Shown: positions 29,129 through 38,963 of the stretch, one piece after another | How the letters are laid out: each line of letters starts with the position of its first letter | Numbering within the stretch: position 1 is the stretch's first letter | Assembly: GCA_902596375.1 (NCBI GenBank) | Contig: CACJTU010000001.1 | Location: 97,923 to 161,922 of the forward strand | Origin: an uncultured Pelagibacteraceae bacterium | GTDB lineage: Bacteria > Pseudomonadota > Alphaproteobacteria > Pelagibacterales > Pelagibacteraceae | Direction of reading: 5' to 3' | DNA length: 64,000 bases | The notes under the pieces: model-generated | The model's input: only the letters and a program-made list of their open reading frames with translations | Database searches by the model: none | Told to the model about the DNA's origin: nothing | Position numbers and translations under genes: made by a program

Positions 29129-31707
29129 TTTTTCTTTTTTTTAGATTTTTTATTTTTATCGTATTCTCTTCTTTTCTCAATTAGTATAAGAGCCTCTTCC
29201 ATTGTTAGCTCTACTGGGTCTTTTTCCTCTGGTATTGTTGCATTCAGAGATTTATATTTAATGTAGGGTCCATACTGACCTTTCATGATTCGGACTGGCT
29301 TTTTATCTTCTGGATGTTCTCCCAAATCTTTTATTATTGATGAGGACATTCTTCCAGGTTTTGCTTCAGCTATTAATGTAATAGCTCTATTTAAACCTAT
29401 AGAAAAAATTTCTTCTACATTTTCTAATCTTGCTGATTTATTTTCACATTTTAAATATGGTCCAAATCTACCTGTATTTAAGGTAATTTCTTTTTGATTT
29501 TCTGGATTTACGCCCAATGATTTAGGTAACGAACATAGAAATTTTGCTTTATTTATGTCAATACTTTCTAATTCAATTCCTTTTGGTATAGATACATTTT
29601 TCAATAGTTCATTTACCTCAAGTTTCTTTTTATTGGTTTTTTTTCTTTTTTTAGGTTGTTCTTCCTCAATATTTTCCTCGAGAACTTTCTCATACTGAAG
29701 ATAAGGACCAAATCTTCCATTTTTTAGAAAAATATCATTTCCATTTTCGTGTTTTCCAAGAAACTTTGGTTCCGCTAGTTGTGACTGAGCAGCCGCTTTA
29801 GCTTTTGATAGTGGTCTTGTAAATTTACATTCTGGATAGTTTGAACATCCAATAAAAGCACCTCCTCTAAAACTATTTTTTAAACTCAGTGAACCAGTAT
29901 CGCACACCTGACATTTTCTAACTATCTTTCCTTCTTTATCAGTGTCAAATATTAATGCTCCCAAACTTTCATTTAAAAGATCTAAAACTTCTCTGGTCCT
30001 TTTTTCTTTTACTTCTGAAACATTGCTATTAAAGTCTTTCCAAAACATCTCTAGAACTTTTAACCAACTTTCTTTTCCAGAAGTTATTTCATCTAGCTGA
30101 TCCTCTAGACCAGCTGTGAAGTTATAATCTACATACTTTGAAAATAGTTTTTCTAAAAATGCAGAAATTAATTTACCTCTGTCAGTTGGGAAAAATCTTT
30201 TATTAACTATTTCTGCATAACCTCTATTTGCTATTGTTGAAATTATACTTGCATAAGTTGAAGGTCTACCAATTCCTAACTCTTCTAATTTTTTAACCAA
30301 ACTTGCCTCAGAGTAACGTGGGGGAGGTTGGGTAAAATGTTGTTCATCAATTAGAGCCTCTATATTAATCGGTCCCTTTGACATCTCAGGTAAAATTTGC
30401 TCATCATCATCTTTGCTTTGATTTGAATAAACTTTTAAAAATCCATCAAATTTCAAAACTGATCCGCTTGATTTACATATAGTTTTACCGTCTTCAGACT
30501 CAATCGTTATAGTATTTCTATCAAATTTTGCTGTTTCCATTTGAGACGATAAAGCTCTAGACCAAATTAAAGAGTATAATTTTTGCTGGTCAGAACTTAA
30601 ATATTTTTTAACAGAATCTGGATTCCTATTAATATCAGTTGGTCTTATTGCCTCATGCGCTTCCTGAGCATTTTTTGCTTTTTTTCCTGAGTAATTATTT
30701 GGATTTTCTGGTAAGTATTCGTTACCATATTTTTTTTTAATAAAATTTCTAAAATCAGAGACAGCATCAGCTGATAAATTAGTTCCATCTGTTCTCATAT
30801 AAGTAATTAATCCAACTGTATCTCCCTCAATTTCTATTCCTTGATAAAGTTTTTGTGCTATTTGCATTGTTCTTGATGCACCAAAACCCAGTCTACTAGA
30901 AGCAACTTGCTGAAGTGTTGAAGTAGTAAAGGGTCCTGAAGGATTTCTGCTAACAACTTTTGAAGAAATATCAGTTATGTTAAATTTTTTGGTCTTAATA
31001 TTTGAAATTGCCTTTTCAATTTGATCTTTATTTTTAAATGAGAATTTTTCAATTTTTTCTCCATCAAGTTGAGAAATACTTGCTGTAATTTTGCTTTTGT
31101 TTTTATCCTGAAAATTAATACTTAAAGTCCAAAACTCTTCAGGTTTGAATAATTCAATTTCATGTTCTCTTTCAGTGATCAATTTTAGTGCAACAGATTG
31201 AACTCTGCCAGCAGATTTAGAACCAGGTAATTTTGTCCATAGTATTGGAGAAATATTAAATCCAACTAAATAATCTAATGCTCTTCTAGCCATGTAGGCA
31301 TCGACTAACAGAGGTTCTATCTGTCTTGGATTTTCGATCCCGTGCGTGACGGCTTTTTTTGTTATTTCATTAAATACCACACGTTCAATTTCTTTATCCT
31401 TTAAAAGTTTTTTTTCATCTAAATATTCTTTTACATGCCATGCTATTGCTTCACCCTCACGATCTGGGTCAGTAGCAAGAATTATTTTTGAAGAATCTTT
31501 CGCAGCATCAGTAATTTCTTTTAAATATTTTTTTGAAAAACTATCAACTTCCCACTCCATTTTAAAATTTTGATCAGGATCAACAGATCCATTTTTTGAA
31601 GGAAGATCTCTAATATGACCATAGCTAGCTAAAACGGTGTAGTTATCACCTAAATATTTATTAATTGTTTTCGCTTTAGCAGGGCTTTCAACTATGACTA
31701 GATTCAT
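29125..31707 (-). CDS. topA: DNA topoisomerase I
   Basis: TopA relaxes negative supercoils by passing strands through a transient single-strand break. The Toprim domain has NLVIVESPAKAKTINKYLG and ATDPDREGEAIAWH. The active-site Tyr303 is in GLITYMRTDG. The C-terminus has one four-cysteine zinc finger (KCQVCDTG ... GCSNYPECK) and then three repeats of the GRFGPYLQYE type, ending in a lysine tail. The length of 860 aa fits the family. dprA, which usually precedes topA in alphaproteobacteria, is absent; plsY is 37 bp upstream. Confidence 0.98.
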   Translation of the reverse strand: MNLVIVESPAKAKTINKYLGDNYTVLASYGHIRDLPSKNGSVDPDQNFKMEWEVDSFSKKYLKEITDAAKDSSKIILATDPDREGEAIAWHVKEYLDEKKLLKDKEIERVVFNEITKKAVTHGIENPRQIEPLLVDAYMARRALDYLVGFNISPILWTKLPGSKSAGRVQSVALKLITEREHEIELFKPEEFWTLSINFQDKNKSKITASISQLDGEKIEKFSFKNKDQIEKAISNIKTKKFNITDISSKVVSRNPSGPFTTSTLQQVASSRLGFGASRTMQIAQKLYQGIEIEGDTVGLITYMRTDGTNLSADAVSDFRNFIKKKYGNEYLPENPNNYSGKKAKNAQEAHEAIRPTDINRNPDSVKKYLSSDQQKLYSLIWSRALSSQMETAKFDRNTITIESEDGKTICKSSGSVLKFDGFLKVYSNQSKDDDEQILPEMSKGPINIEALIDEQHFTQPPPRYSEASLVKKLEELGIGRPSTYASIISTIANRGYAEIVNKRFFPTDRGKLISAFLEKLFSKYVDYNFTAGLEDQLDEITSGKESWLKVLEMFWKDFNSNVSEVKEKRTREVLDLLNESLGALIFDTDKEGKIVRKCQVCDTGSLSLKNSFRGGAFIGCSNYPECKFTRPLSKAKAAAQSQLAEPKFLGKHENGNDIFLKNGRFGPYLQYEKVLEENIEEEQPKKRKKTNKKKLEVNELLKNVSIPKGIELESIDINKAKFLCSLPKSLGVNPENQKEITLNTGRFGPYLKCENKSARLENVEEIFSIGLNRAITLIAEAKPGRMSSSIIKDLGEHPEDKKPVRIMKGQYGPYIKYKSLNATIPEEKDPVELTMEEALILIEKRREYDKNKKSKKKKK

Positions 31708-31744
31708 AAAATAACAAACTACTCAAAAGAGTTTGATAGTCAAA

Positions 31745-32323
31745 TTAATAAATTTTTGTCTTAGTTTCTTCTTTATTTTTCAAGCGTTTAATATTTTCTC
31801 TGTGGGTAAAAAATATTAAAATAAACATTATTACGTAAAAAAATACATTTTCTAAACCTTCCAAAATTAAAATATAAACTGGTATAGAGAGTGATCCTAT
31901 CAAGGAAGCTAAAGATGAATATTTAGAAATAATAAAAATTATTAACCAACAAATTCCAAAGACTAAACCATAAATAATATTTAAAGAAAAAAGTATTCCA
32001 ACATATGTAGCTACACCTTTGCCACCTTTAAATTTTAACCAAACAGGAAACACATGACCTATAAAAGCGAATAAAGCTGATATATATACTGCATCAGGGA
32101 AATTAATTTTTACGTATAGAACAGGTATTACTGCTTTTAATACATCAAGTATTAGTGTGGAATAACCAATTAGTTTATTACCAGTTCTTAGAGCATTTGT
32201 TGCACCAATATTACCAGAGCCTATATCTCTAATATCTTTTTTTAAAAATATTCTAGTTAAAATTAATCCAAAAGGAATTGATCCCATTAGGTATGAGATT
32301 ATACCTATTATAAAAAGTTCCAT
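31745..32323 (-). CDS. plsY: Acyl-phosphate glycerol-3-phosphate acyltransferase PlsY
   Basis: PlsY is an inner-membrane enzyme that transfers the acyl group of acyl-phosphate to glycerol-3-phosphate, the first step of phospholipid synthesis. The motifs YLMGSIPFGLILTR, GSGNIGATNALRTG, and HVFPVWLKFKGGKGVAT are those of the family. Several hydrophobic segments span the 192 aa. It lies two bases downstream of pyrC and upstream of topA on the same strand. Confidence 0.97.
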   Translation of the reverse strand: MELFIIGIISYLMGSIPFGLILTRIFLKKDIRDIGSGNIGATNALRTGNKLIGYSTLILDVLKAVIPVLYVKINFPDAVYISALFAFIGHVFPVWLKFKGGKGVATYVGILFSLNIIYGLVFGICWLIIFIISKYSSLASLIGSLSIPVYILILEGLENVFFYVIMFILIFFTHRENIKRLKNKEETKTKIY

Positions 32324-32325
32324 TT

Positions 32326-33612
32326 TTATATTTTAAATAATTCTATACCTTTTACAAATGTATTGGTTACTTTTCCTTGAAGTTTCTTATCTTCAATCGA
32401 AGTATTTTTAGATTTAGAGATTAAATTTTCTTTTTTTACAATCCATGGTTTATTGATATCCACTATGCAAAAATCTGCATCATTTCCAATAGACAGGTTT
32501 CCTTTATTTATATTTAATATTTTTGCTGGGTTAGATGTTAATGCTTGAATGATAGTTTCAAGTTTTACAGATCCGTTATGAAATAATTCCAAACTTAAAG
32601 ACAATAATGTTTCAATACCAGATGCACCTGTTGCAGCTTGAGCAAAAGTTAATCTTTTAGATTCTTCATCTTCAGGTTTATGGTCAGAAACAATTACATC
32701 AATAGTTTTGTCTTTTAATCCTTGAACTAAAGCTTCTCGATCTTCTTCTCTTCTCAGTGGAGGGGATAATTTTAAAAATGTTCTAAAATCTCCAATATCA
32801 TTTTCATTTAATGAGAGATTATTTATTGATACACCGCAAGTAAATTTAACATTTTGTTTACGTTCCTTAATTATATCCACAGATTTTCCTGCTGATAGTT
32901 GAGATATATGATATCGACATTTAGTTTTTTCTAGGAGAGTAAGATCTCTTTCAATTATAATTCTTTCAGCAATATCTGGTATGCTTGATAAGCCTAGTTT
33001 TGTTGCAATAATACCTGAATTAATCATTCCATTTTTAGCTAGATCGTAATCTTCAGCATGTTGCATTATAAGACATCCCAAATCTTTAGCCGAATTCATA
33101 ATTCTAGACATAAGTCTAGTATTTTGAATTGTTTTTACTCCATCAGTAAAAGCAATAATTCCTTTTTTAGCTAGTAACCCAAATTCAGTCATATTGGTGC
33201 CATCAGTGTTTTGAGTTAATGAAGCGCAAGGAAAGATATTTATTTTAGACTTATCACGTCCTCTTCTTTTTAAAAAATCTACAATTGATACATTATCTAT
33301 AATTGGATCTGTATTAGGCATGGTTACGACTGAAGTTACTCCACCAGACAATGCTGCATTACTTAAAGTCCTAAAATTTTCTTTATATTCATATCCTGGC
33401 TCGCCTACAAAAACTCTCATATCCACTATACCAGGAAATACATATTTACCCTTTAAGTCAGTAGGTTTTTCTCTAGTTGGTAAATTATTTGTATTTACCT
33501 TTTTTCCAATTGCTTCTATCTTTCCATCTTCTCCAATTATTAATCCACCATTTTCGTTTATGGAATTATGAGGATCTACAATGTTTGCATTTATAAAGTA
33601 TTGTTTTTTCAT
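32326..33612 (-). CDS. pyrC: Dihydroorotase-like protein (PyrC type, metal HxH motif missing)
   Basis: The 428 aa product is an amidohydrolase of the class I dihydroorotase family and sits directly after pyrB, the gene for the preceding step of pyrimidine synthesis. The beta-strand 1 metal motif is DMRVFVGEPGYEYKENF: residues 66-68 are R-V-F where active enzymes have H-x-H. Later metal-site residues remain (QHAEDYD, YHISQLSAG, SDHKPED). It may be an inactive partner of PyrB, like the PyrC' subunit of Pseudomonas aspartate transcarbamoylase, with the real dihydroorotase elsewhere. Family assignment is firm; catalysis is doubtful. Confidence 0.85.
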   Translation of the reverse strand: MKKQYFINANIVDPHNSINENGGLIIGEDGKIEAIGKKVNTNNLPTREKPTDLKGKYVFPGIVDMRVFVGEPGYEYKENFRTLSNAALSGGVTSVVTMPNTDPIIDNVSIVDFLKRRGRDKSKINIFPCASLTQNTDGTNMTEFGLLAKKGIIAFTDGVKTIQNTRLMSRIMNSAKDLGCLIMQHAEDYDLAKNGMINSGIIATKLGLSSIPDIAERIIIERDLTLLEKTKCRYHISQLSAGKSVDIIKERKQNVKFTCGVSINNLSLNENDIGDFRTFLKLSPPLRREEDREALVQGLKDKTIDVIVSDHKPEDEESKRLTFAQAATGASGIETLLSLSLELFHNGSVKLETIIQALTSNPAKILNINKGNLSIGNDADFCIVDINKPWIVKKENLISKSKNTSIEDKKLQGKVTNTFVKGIELFKI

Positions 33613-34554
33613 TTATTCGCAAAATATTTTTAAACATGCCATTCTTACAGCAACACCTAATTCAACTTGTTCTTTAATTACACTTTTGTTTATGTCATCA
33701 GCTAATCTTGTATCAATTTCAATTCCTCTATTCATTGGACCAGGATGCATAATTAAAGCATCTGATTTTGCATGATCAAGTTTATCTGGTGTTAACCCAT
33801 AATATTCATAGTATTCTCTATTCGATGAAAGATATGAACTGGTCATTCTTTCATTTTGTAATCTAAGCATCATTACAATATCACAATCTTTGAGACCCTT
33901 TTTCATATCAGTAAAAGTGTTAACACCAAACTTTTCAATTTCTTTTGGCATAAGATTGGATGGTGCAATTATATTTACTTCTGCTCCTAACATTGTAAGA
34001 AGGTAAATATTTGATCTAGCCACTCTTGAATGAAGTATATCTCCACATATTGCTATTTTTAATCCTTGAATTTTTTTTTTTCGATTTCTAATTGTTAATG
34101 CATCTAATAATGCTTGAGTAGGGTGTTCGCGTCTACCATCACCAGCATTTAATACGACACAATTAACTTTTTGAGATAATAGATTACATGCACCAGAGTC
34201 TTGATGTCTGATCACAATTATATCAGGATGCATTGCATTTAAGGTCATTGCCGTATCAATCAAAGTTTCACCTTTTTTAATTGCAGAGTTACCCATATTC
34301 ATTGACATAACATCCGCACCAAGTCTTTTTCCAGCAAGTTCAAATGAGCTTTGAGTTCTAGTTGATGGCTCAAAGAATAAATTTATTTGTGTTTTACCTC
34401 TTAATACATCAATTTTTTTATTTTTACTCTGATTTAATTTTATGAAAGCTTCTGACTCATCCAGGATATAATTAATATCATTAACTGATAAATCTTGGAT
34501 ACCTAACAGATGTTTTTGTGAGATTTTAATAGCTTTATTGGTTTTAATTGCCAT
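33613..34554 (-). CDS. pyrB: Aspartate carbamoyltransferase catalytic subunit
   Basis: PyrB joins carbamoyl phosphate and aspartate in pyrimidine synthesis. Motifs include [35 protein letters not shown], the [12 protein letters not shown] loop and [14 protein letters not shown] choose the ATG at 34554 ([18 protein letters not shown], 313 aa); the longer frame from 34593 adds 13 residues not expected in the family. A run of eleven A in the coding strand (34071-34081) encodes part of RKKKI. No pyrI lies nearby. It is followed by pyrC with no gap. Confidence 0.96.
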   Translation of the reverse strand: MAIKTNKAIKISQKHLLGIQDLSVNDINYILDESEAFIKLNQSKNKKIDVLRGKTQINLFFEPSTRTQSSFELAGKRLGADVMSMNMGNSAIKKGETLIDTAMTLNAMHPDIIVIRHQDSGACNLLSQKVNCVVLNAGDGRREHPTQALLDALTIRNRKKKIQGLKIAICGDILHSRVARSNIYLLTMLGAEVNIIAPSNLMPKEIEKFGVNTFTDMKKGLKDCDIVMMLRLQNERMTSSYLSSNREYYEYYGLTPDKLDHAKSDALIMHPGPMNRGIEIDTRLADDINKSVIKEQVELGVAVRMACLKIFCE

Positions 34555-34596
34555 TAAAATTAACTCTATAGCTATAAAGCCCCTAAATGGCAAGGA

Positions 34597-35052
34597 TTAA
34601 TTATTTAAATAATCTATAGCTCCTTGAAGAATAAATGCAGCTGCATTTTGATCTATGTTTTTTTCACGCTTAGAAACATTAACATCAAGTTGACTAGATA
34701 GATTAAATGCTCCAACAGTTGAAAGTCTTTCATCCCATAAGCAAACTTCTACATGAATATTTTGGTCTATATTTTTAGATACATCACTTACTGATTGAGC
34801 AGAAGGACCTAATGAACCATCCATGTTAATTGGATATCCAATGATAATTCCTTTAATATTGTTTTCCTCTATTATTTTTTTTAATTCGTTGATTAGATCA
34901 TCATTATTGGTTCTATTGATCGTTTTAAAAGGTGTGGCTATTGACTGTTTTTCGTCACAAATTGATACACCGATTCTTTTTGAACCAAGATCTAAACCAA
35001 TCAATCTAGAGGTTTCAGACTGTTTTTTTTTGAATTCTTCAATAGTGATCAT
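34597..35052 (-). CDS. ruvX: RuvX/YqgF Holliday-junction resolvase-like protein
   Basis: YqgF proteins have an RNase H-like fold and act in 16S rRNA 5' end processing and possibly recombination. The catalytic aspartate sits in LIGLDLGSKRIGVSICD, with GYPINMDGSLGPSAQSV and LWDERLSTVGA, and a final aspartate in DQNAAAFILQGAIDYL. The 151 aa length is typical. It heads the ruvX-pyrB-pyrC-plsY-topA strand and is divergent from gatC, an arrangement common in alphaproteobacteria. Confidence 0.93.
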   Translation of the reverse strand: MITIEEFKKKQSETSRLIGLDLGSKRIGVSICDEKQSIATPFKTINRTNNDDLINELKKIIEENNIKGIIIGYPINMDGSLGPSAQSVSDVSKNIDQNIHVEVCLWDERLSTVGAFNLSSQLDVNVSKREKNIDQNAAAFILQGAIDYLNN

Positions 35053-35102
35053 ATTGTATATTTTAAACTTAAGTGATAGTTTGCGACATACTTAAATACC
35101 AT

Positions 35103-35390
35103 ATGAGCATCGATCTTAAAACAATAAAGCACATATCTAAACTATCAAGAATTTCTGTAGATGAGAAAAAAGCAGAGAAACTTGCAGGAGATTTAAATTC
35201 AATTTTCGATTTTATTGAAAAACTTAACGAATTAAAAACTGACAATGTTGAACCATTAACTTCTGTTGCTGAAACAACTCTAAAATTAAGATCAGATGAA
35301 GTAAAAAGTAAAAACTTACGAGATCAAGTAATAAAAAATTCTCCTAAGGAAAATGAAGATTATTTTGTAGTACCAAAGGTAATTGAATAA
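35103..35390 (+). CDS. gatC: Asp/Glu-tRNA amidotransferase subunit GatC
   Basis: GatC bridges GatA and GatB in the enzyme that amidates Glu-tRNA(Gln) and Asp-tRNA(Asn). The family start is [19 protein letters not shown], so I use the ATG at 35103 and not the upstream frame start at 35073. The protein has 95 residues, with [17 protein letters not shown] in the middle. Its stop overlaps gatA by one base. Confidence 0.96.
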   Translation: MSIDLKTIKHISKLSRISVDEKKAEKLAGDLNSIFDFIEKLNELKTDNVEPLTSVAETTLKLRSDEVKSKNLRDQVIKNSPKENEDYFVVPKVIE

Positions 35391-36844
35391 TGTCAGATAT
35401 AACTAAACAATCATTATCTGAGTTAGTAGAAAATATAAAAGGAAAAAAACTTTCCTCAAGTGAAGTTACTAAAGCATTTGTTGAAAGATCAGAAAAATCA
35501 AAAGAATTAAATGCATATATAACCGAAGATTATGCGAATGCTTTAAATAAAGCAAAAAAGTTTGATGAAAAACCTAATCTTGATCTAAAATTGCCTGGTA
35601 TACCAATGGCAGTAAAAGATTTATTTTGTACAAAAGATTTAAAAACTACGGCAGGAAGTAAGATTTTAAATAACTTCATTCCAACATACGAGTCAACAGT
35701 CACACAAAACATTTGGAATGAAGGAGCTATCTTAATGGGTAAATTAAATTGTGATGAATTTGCAATGGGCTCATCTAATGAAACTAGTTTTTTTGGTAAT
35801 GTACAAAACCCAATTGATAAAAATTTAGTTCCAGGAGGATCCTCTGGTGGATCATCTTCTGCTGTAGCAGCTCAATTAACACCAATAACTATTGGAACAG
35901 ATACAGGTGGATCTATAAGACAGCCTGCTTCATTTACTGGAACTGTCGGATTAAAACCTACTTATGGTAGTTGCTCTAGATACGGAATTGTAGCATTTGC
36001 ATCATCTTTAGATCAAGCTGGTCCAATGGCGCAAAATGTTAAAGATTGTGCATTGTTACAGGAAGTTATTAGTACTTATGATGAAAAAGATTCTACATCA
36101 ATAGACTTTAAAAGGAAGGAGTACAGCAAAGAATTAACAAAAGATATTAAAGGTAAAAAAATAGGAATACCCAAAGAATATAGAGTAGATGGCATGCCTA
36201 AGGAAATTGAAGACCTTTGGAAAAAAGGTATTGAATATGCAAAAGATTGTGGTGCTGAGATTATCGATATATCTCTACCTCACACTAATTACGCACTACC
36301 TACTTATTACATCGTAGCACCAGCAGAGGCTTCATCTAATTTGGCCAGATACGACGGTGTTAAATATGGTTTTAGAGCAGAAGGGGAAAATCTTATTGAT
36401 ATGTATGAAAAAACACGATCTGAAGGATTTGGTGCCGAAGTTCAAAGAAGAATAATGATCGGAACTTATGTTTTATCTTCAGGATATTATGATGCTTATT
36501 ACCTTAAAGCTCAAAAAGTAAGAAAACTTATTAAAAATGATTTTGATGATGCTTATAAAAAAGTAGATGCAATTCTAACCCCATCTACTCCAAGTTCAGC
36601 GTTTAAAATTGGTGAAAAAACAAATGATCCAGTTTCAATGTATTTAAACGACATATTTACTGTTCCTGTAAATTTAGCAGGTTTACCAGGAATTTCTATA
36701 CCTGCAGGCCATGATGCTAAAGGTTACCCATTAGGATTACAGATAATTGGTAAAGCTTTTGATGAACAAAATATCTTAAACATTGCATATGCTATGGAAG
36801 AAAAAATTAATTTTAAAAACAATATTACTGATTGGTGGATTTAG
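35390..36844 (+). CDS. gatA: Asp/Glu-tRNA amidotransferase subunit GatA
   Basis: GatA is the amidase that releases ammonia from glutamine. The catalytic triad of the amidase family is visible: K76 in AVKDLF, S151 in [11 protein letters not shown] and the nucleophile S175 in [12 protein letters not shown]. The 484 aa length is standard. It is coupled to gatC by TAATG and to gatB by TAGTG. Confidence 0.98.
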   Translation: MSDITKQSLSELVENIKGKKLSSSEVTKAFVERSEKSKELNAYITEDYANALNKAKKFDEKPNLDLKLPGIPMAVKDLFCTKDLKTTAGSKILNNFIPTYESTVTQNIWNEGAILMGKLNCDEFAMGSSNETSFFGNVQNPIDKNLVPGGSSGGSSSAVAAQLTPITIGTDTGGSIRQPASFTGTVGLKPTYGSCSRYGIVAFASSLDQAGPMAQNVKDCALLQEVISTYDEKDSTSIDFKRKEYSKELTKDIKGKKIGIPKEYRVDGMPKEIEDLWKKGIEYAKDCGAEIIDISLPHTNYALPTYYIVAPAEASSNLARYDGVKYGFRAEGENLIDMYEKTRSEGFGAEVQRRIMIGTYVLSSGYYDAYYLKAQKVRKLIKNDFDDAYKKVDAILTPSTPSSAFKIGEKTNDPVSMYLNDIFTVPVNLAGLPGISIPAGHDAKGYPLGLQIIGKAFDEQNILNIAYAMEEKINFKNNITDWWI

Positions 36845-38307
36845 TGAGTAAGAACAAATCTGAATATATAATTAATAGACATGATAATCAATATGAAGTT
36901 GTCATTGGTTTAGAAGTTCATGCACAAGTTACATCGGAGTCAAAATTATTCTCAACGTCTCCGACCAAATTTGGAGCTGAGCCAAATACTCAAGTAAGTT
37001 TAGTTGATGCAGCATTTCCAGGAATGTTGCCAGTAATAAACGAGTATTGTGTAAAACAAGCTATTAAAACAGGAATTGGCTTAAAAGCTAAAATCAATAA
37101 GAGATCTGTCTTTGATAGAAAAAATTATTTTTATGCTGACTTACCTCAGGGGTATCAAATTTCACAATTCAAAGATCCAATTGTAGGTGAGGGCAAGATA
37201 ATACTTGATATGCCAGATGGACAAAAAGAGGTAGGTATAGAAAGATTACACTTGGAACAAGATGCGGGTAAAAGCATTCATGATCTAGATCCTAAAAATA
37301 CTTTTGTAGATTTAAATAGATCAGGTGTGGCTTTAATGGAAATTGTAAGTAAACCCGACCTAAGATCCCCAGATGAAGTAAATGCATATATTAAAAAATT
37401 AAGATCTATAATGAGATATTTAGGAACTTGCGATGGAAACATGCAGGAAGGATCTTTGAGAGCAGATGTAAATGTATCTGTTAGAAAAAAAGGTTCAAAA
37501 GAGTTTGGAACTAGATGTGAGATTAAAAATGTTAACTCAATAAAGTTCATGCAGATGGCAATTGAATACGAGGCTAACAGGCAAGTTGATTTAATCGAGG
37601 ATGGTCAAACGATTGATCAAGAAACAAGACTTTTTGATACTAAAAAGAATGAAACTAGATCAATGAGATCAAAAGAGGATGCTCATGATTATAGATATTT
37701 TCCAGATCCAGACTTATTGCCATTAGAAGTTTCAGATGATTTTATTGAAAACTTAAAATCAGAAATTCCAGAGCTACCAGATGAAAAGAAAAAAAGGTTT
37801 ATAGAAAAATTCAAACTATCACCTTACGAAGCAAATATTTTAGTTTCTGATATTGAAACGTCAAATTACTTTGAAAATGTAATTAAGAAATCGGATGTAA
37901 AACTTGCAACAAATTGGATAATTGGAGAATTATTTGCAGCCTTAAATGAAAAAAATTTAGAAATAACTGAAAGCCCTATAAGCGCAGGCAACTTATCAAA
38001 ATTAATTAATTTAATTAAAGATGGAACAATTTCTGGAAAAATTGCAAAAACAGTTTTCGAACAAATGATGGAAGGTGACAAAGATCCTCAAAAAATTGTT
38101 GAAGAAAAAGGTTTAAAACAAGAGAGTGATCCAAAAGCACTTGAGGCACTGATAGATAAGGTTATTGATGATAACAGAGACAAAGCTACCGAATATAAAT
38201 CAGGTAAAGTTAAATTATTTGGTTTCTTTGTAGGTCAAGTAATGAAAGTTTCTGGTGGAAAAGCAAATCCTCAATTAGTTAATGAGATTTTAAAGAAAAA
38301 ACTTTAG
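36844..38307 (+). CDS. gatB: Asp/Glu-tRNA amidotransferase subunit GatB
   Basis: GatB phosphorylates the tRNA-bound Glu or Asp and transfers ammonia to it. [34 protein letters not shown] and [15 protein letters not shown] are diagnostic, and the C-terminal YqeY-like tail is complete. I place the start at the GTG at 36844, which shares one base with the gatA stop (TAGTG); the TTG at 36832 would also be in frame. The product is then 487 aa. Confidence 0.95.
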   Translation: MSKNKSEYIINRHDNQYEVVIGLEVHAQVTSESKLFSTSPTKFGAEPNTQVSLVDAAFPGMLPVINEYCVKQAIKTGIGLKAKINKRSVFDRKNYFYADLPQGYQISQFKDPIVGEGKIILDMPDGQKEVGIERLHLEQDAGKSIHDLDPKNTFVDLNRSGVALMEIVSKPDLRSPDEVNAYIKKLRSIMRYLGTCDGNMQEGSLRADVNVSVRKKGSKEFGTRCEIKNVNSIKFMQMAIEYEANRQVDLIEDGQTIDQETRLFDTKKNETRSMRSKEDAHDYRYFPDPDLLPLEVSDDFIENLKSEIPELPDEKKKRFIEKFKLSPYEANILVSDIETSNYFENVIKKSDVKLATNWIIGELFAALNEKNLEITESPISAGNLSKLINLIKDGTISGKIAKTVFEQMMEGDKDPQKIVEEKGLKQESDPKALEALIDKVIDDNRDKATEYKSGKVKLFGFFVGQVMKVSGGKANPQLVNEILKKKL

Positions 38308-38312
38308 AATTT

Positions 38313-38963
38313 ATGGGTTCAGACCTAAATATAACTAAAGAACTCCAAGAGTATATTTTAAGTCATGGATTTAATTTACATCCAGTCCAAAAAGAAATAA
38401 TTGATTACAACACTTCTCTTGGTGATATCAAAAGAATGCAAATATCAATTTCACAAAGTCAATTTCTGCATTTAATTATAAAAATTTCAAATATCAAAAA
38501 AATTTTAGAGATAGGTACATTTACAGGATTAAGTACGTTATCTATGGCTTTGGCATTATCAGATGATGGCAAAATAATTGCTTTAGATAAAAATGAAGAA
38601 ACTAATAAAGTTGCAATAGATTTTTTTAAAAAAGCTAATCAAGATCATAAAATAAAAACATTAATTAAACCTGCTTTAGAAAGTTTAGATGAAATTAAAA
38701 ATGAAAAGTTTGATTTAGTTTTTATTGATGCTGATAAAATGAATTACATTAAATACTATGAACGTTCTTTACAATTATTGAACAAAAATGGTCTAATAAT
38801 CATTGATAATGTTTTATGGTATGGAGAAGTTGTGAATGAAAACAATAATGATAAATTTACTAAAAATATTAAAGAGTTTAATAGTCATATCTCAAAGGAT
38901 ACAAGGGTTGAAAAGTTAATAATTCCTCTTGGTGATGGTATGACTGTTTGTAGAAAATTATAA
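38313..38963 (+). CDS. Class I SAM-dependent O-methyltransferase family protein
   Basis: The 216 aa product resembles caffeoyl-CoA/catechol-type O-methyltransferases of bacteria. Visible motifs are the SAM-binding ILEIGTFTGLSTLSMALAL, the acidic IIALDKNEE, and FDLVFIDADKMNYIKYYE with LLNKNGLIIIDNVLWYGEV, where the Asp and Asn of IDADK and DNVLW would bind a metal. The substrate is unknown; members act on catechols, tRNA uridines and others. It lies six bases after gatB and overlaps trhO by one base, so a tRNA-related role is conceivable but unproven. Confidence 0.82.
   Translation: MGSDLNITKELQEYILSHGFNLHPVQKEIIDYNTSLGDIKRMQISISQSQFLHLIIKISNIKKILEIGTFTGLSTLSMALALSDDGKIIALDKNEETNKVAIDFFKKANQDHKIKTLIKPALESLDEIKNEKFDLVFIDADKMNYIKYYERSLQLLNKNGLIIIDNVLWYGEVVNENNNDKFTKNIKEFNSHISKDTRVEKLIIPLGDGMTVCRKL

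Noticed and set aside
31708..31744. Small hairpin (ACTC, loop of four, GAGT) between plsY and topA as a terminator
   Set aside because: The stem is only four base pairs with poor flanking pairing and no T-run, so I do not call it.
34555..34593. Longer N-terminus for pyrB starting at 34593
   Set aside because: The added residues do not match the family, and the stretch contains a TATAGCTATA palindrome better explained as spacer between ruvX and pyrB.
35081..35088. Octamer TTGCGACA upstream of gatC, repeated at 57620-57627 before the oxygenase gene
   Set aside because: Two copies of an 8-mer in 64 kb is weak evidence for a shared site. At gatC a -10 at the right spacing would fall on the start codon region.
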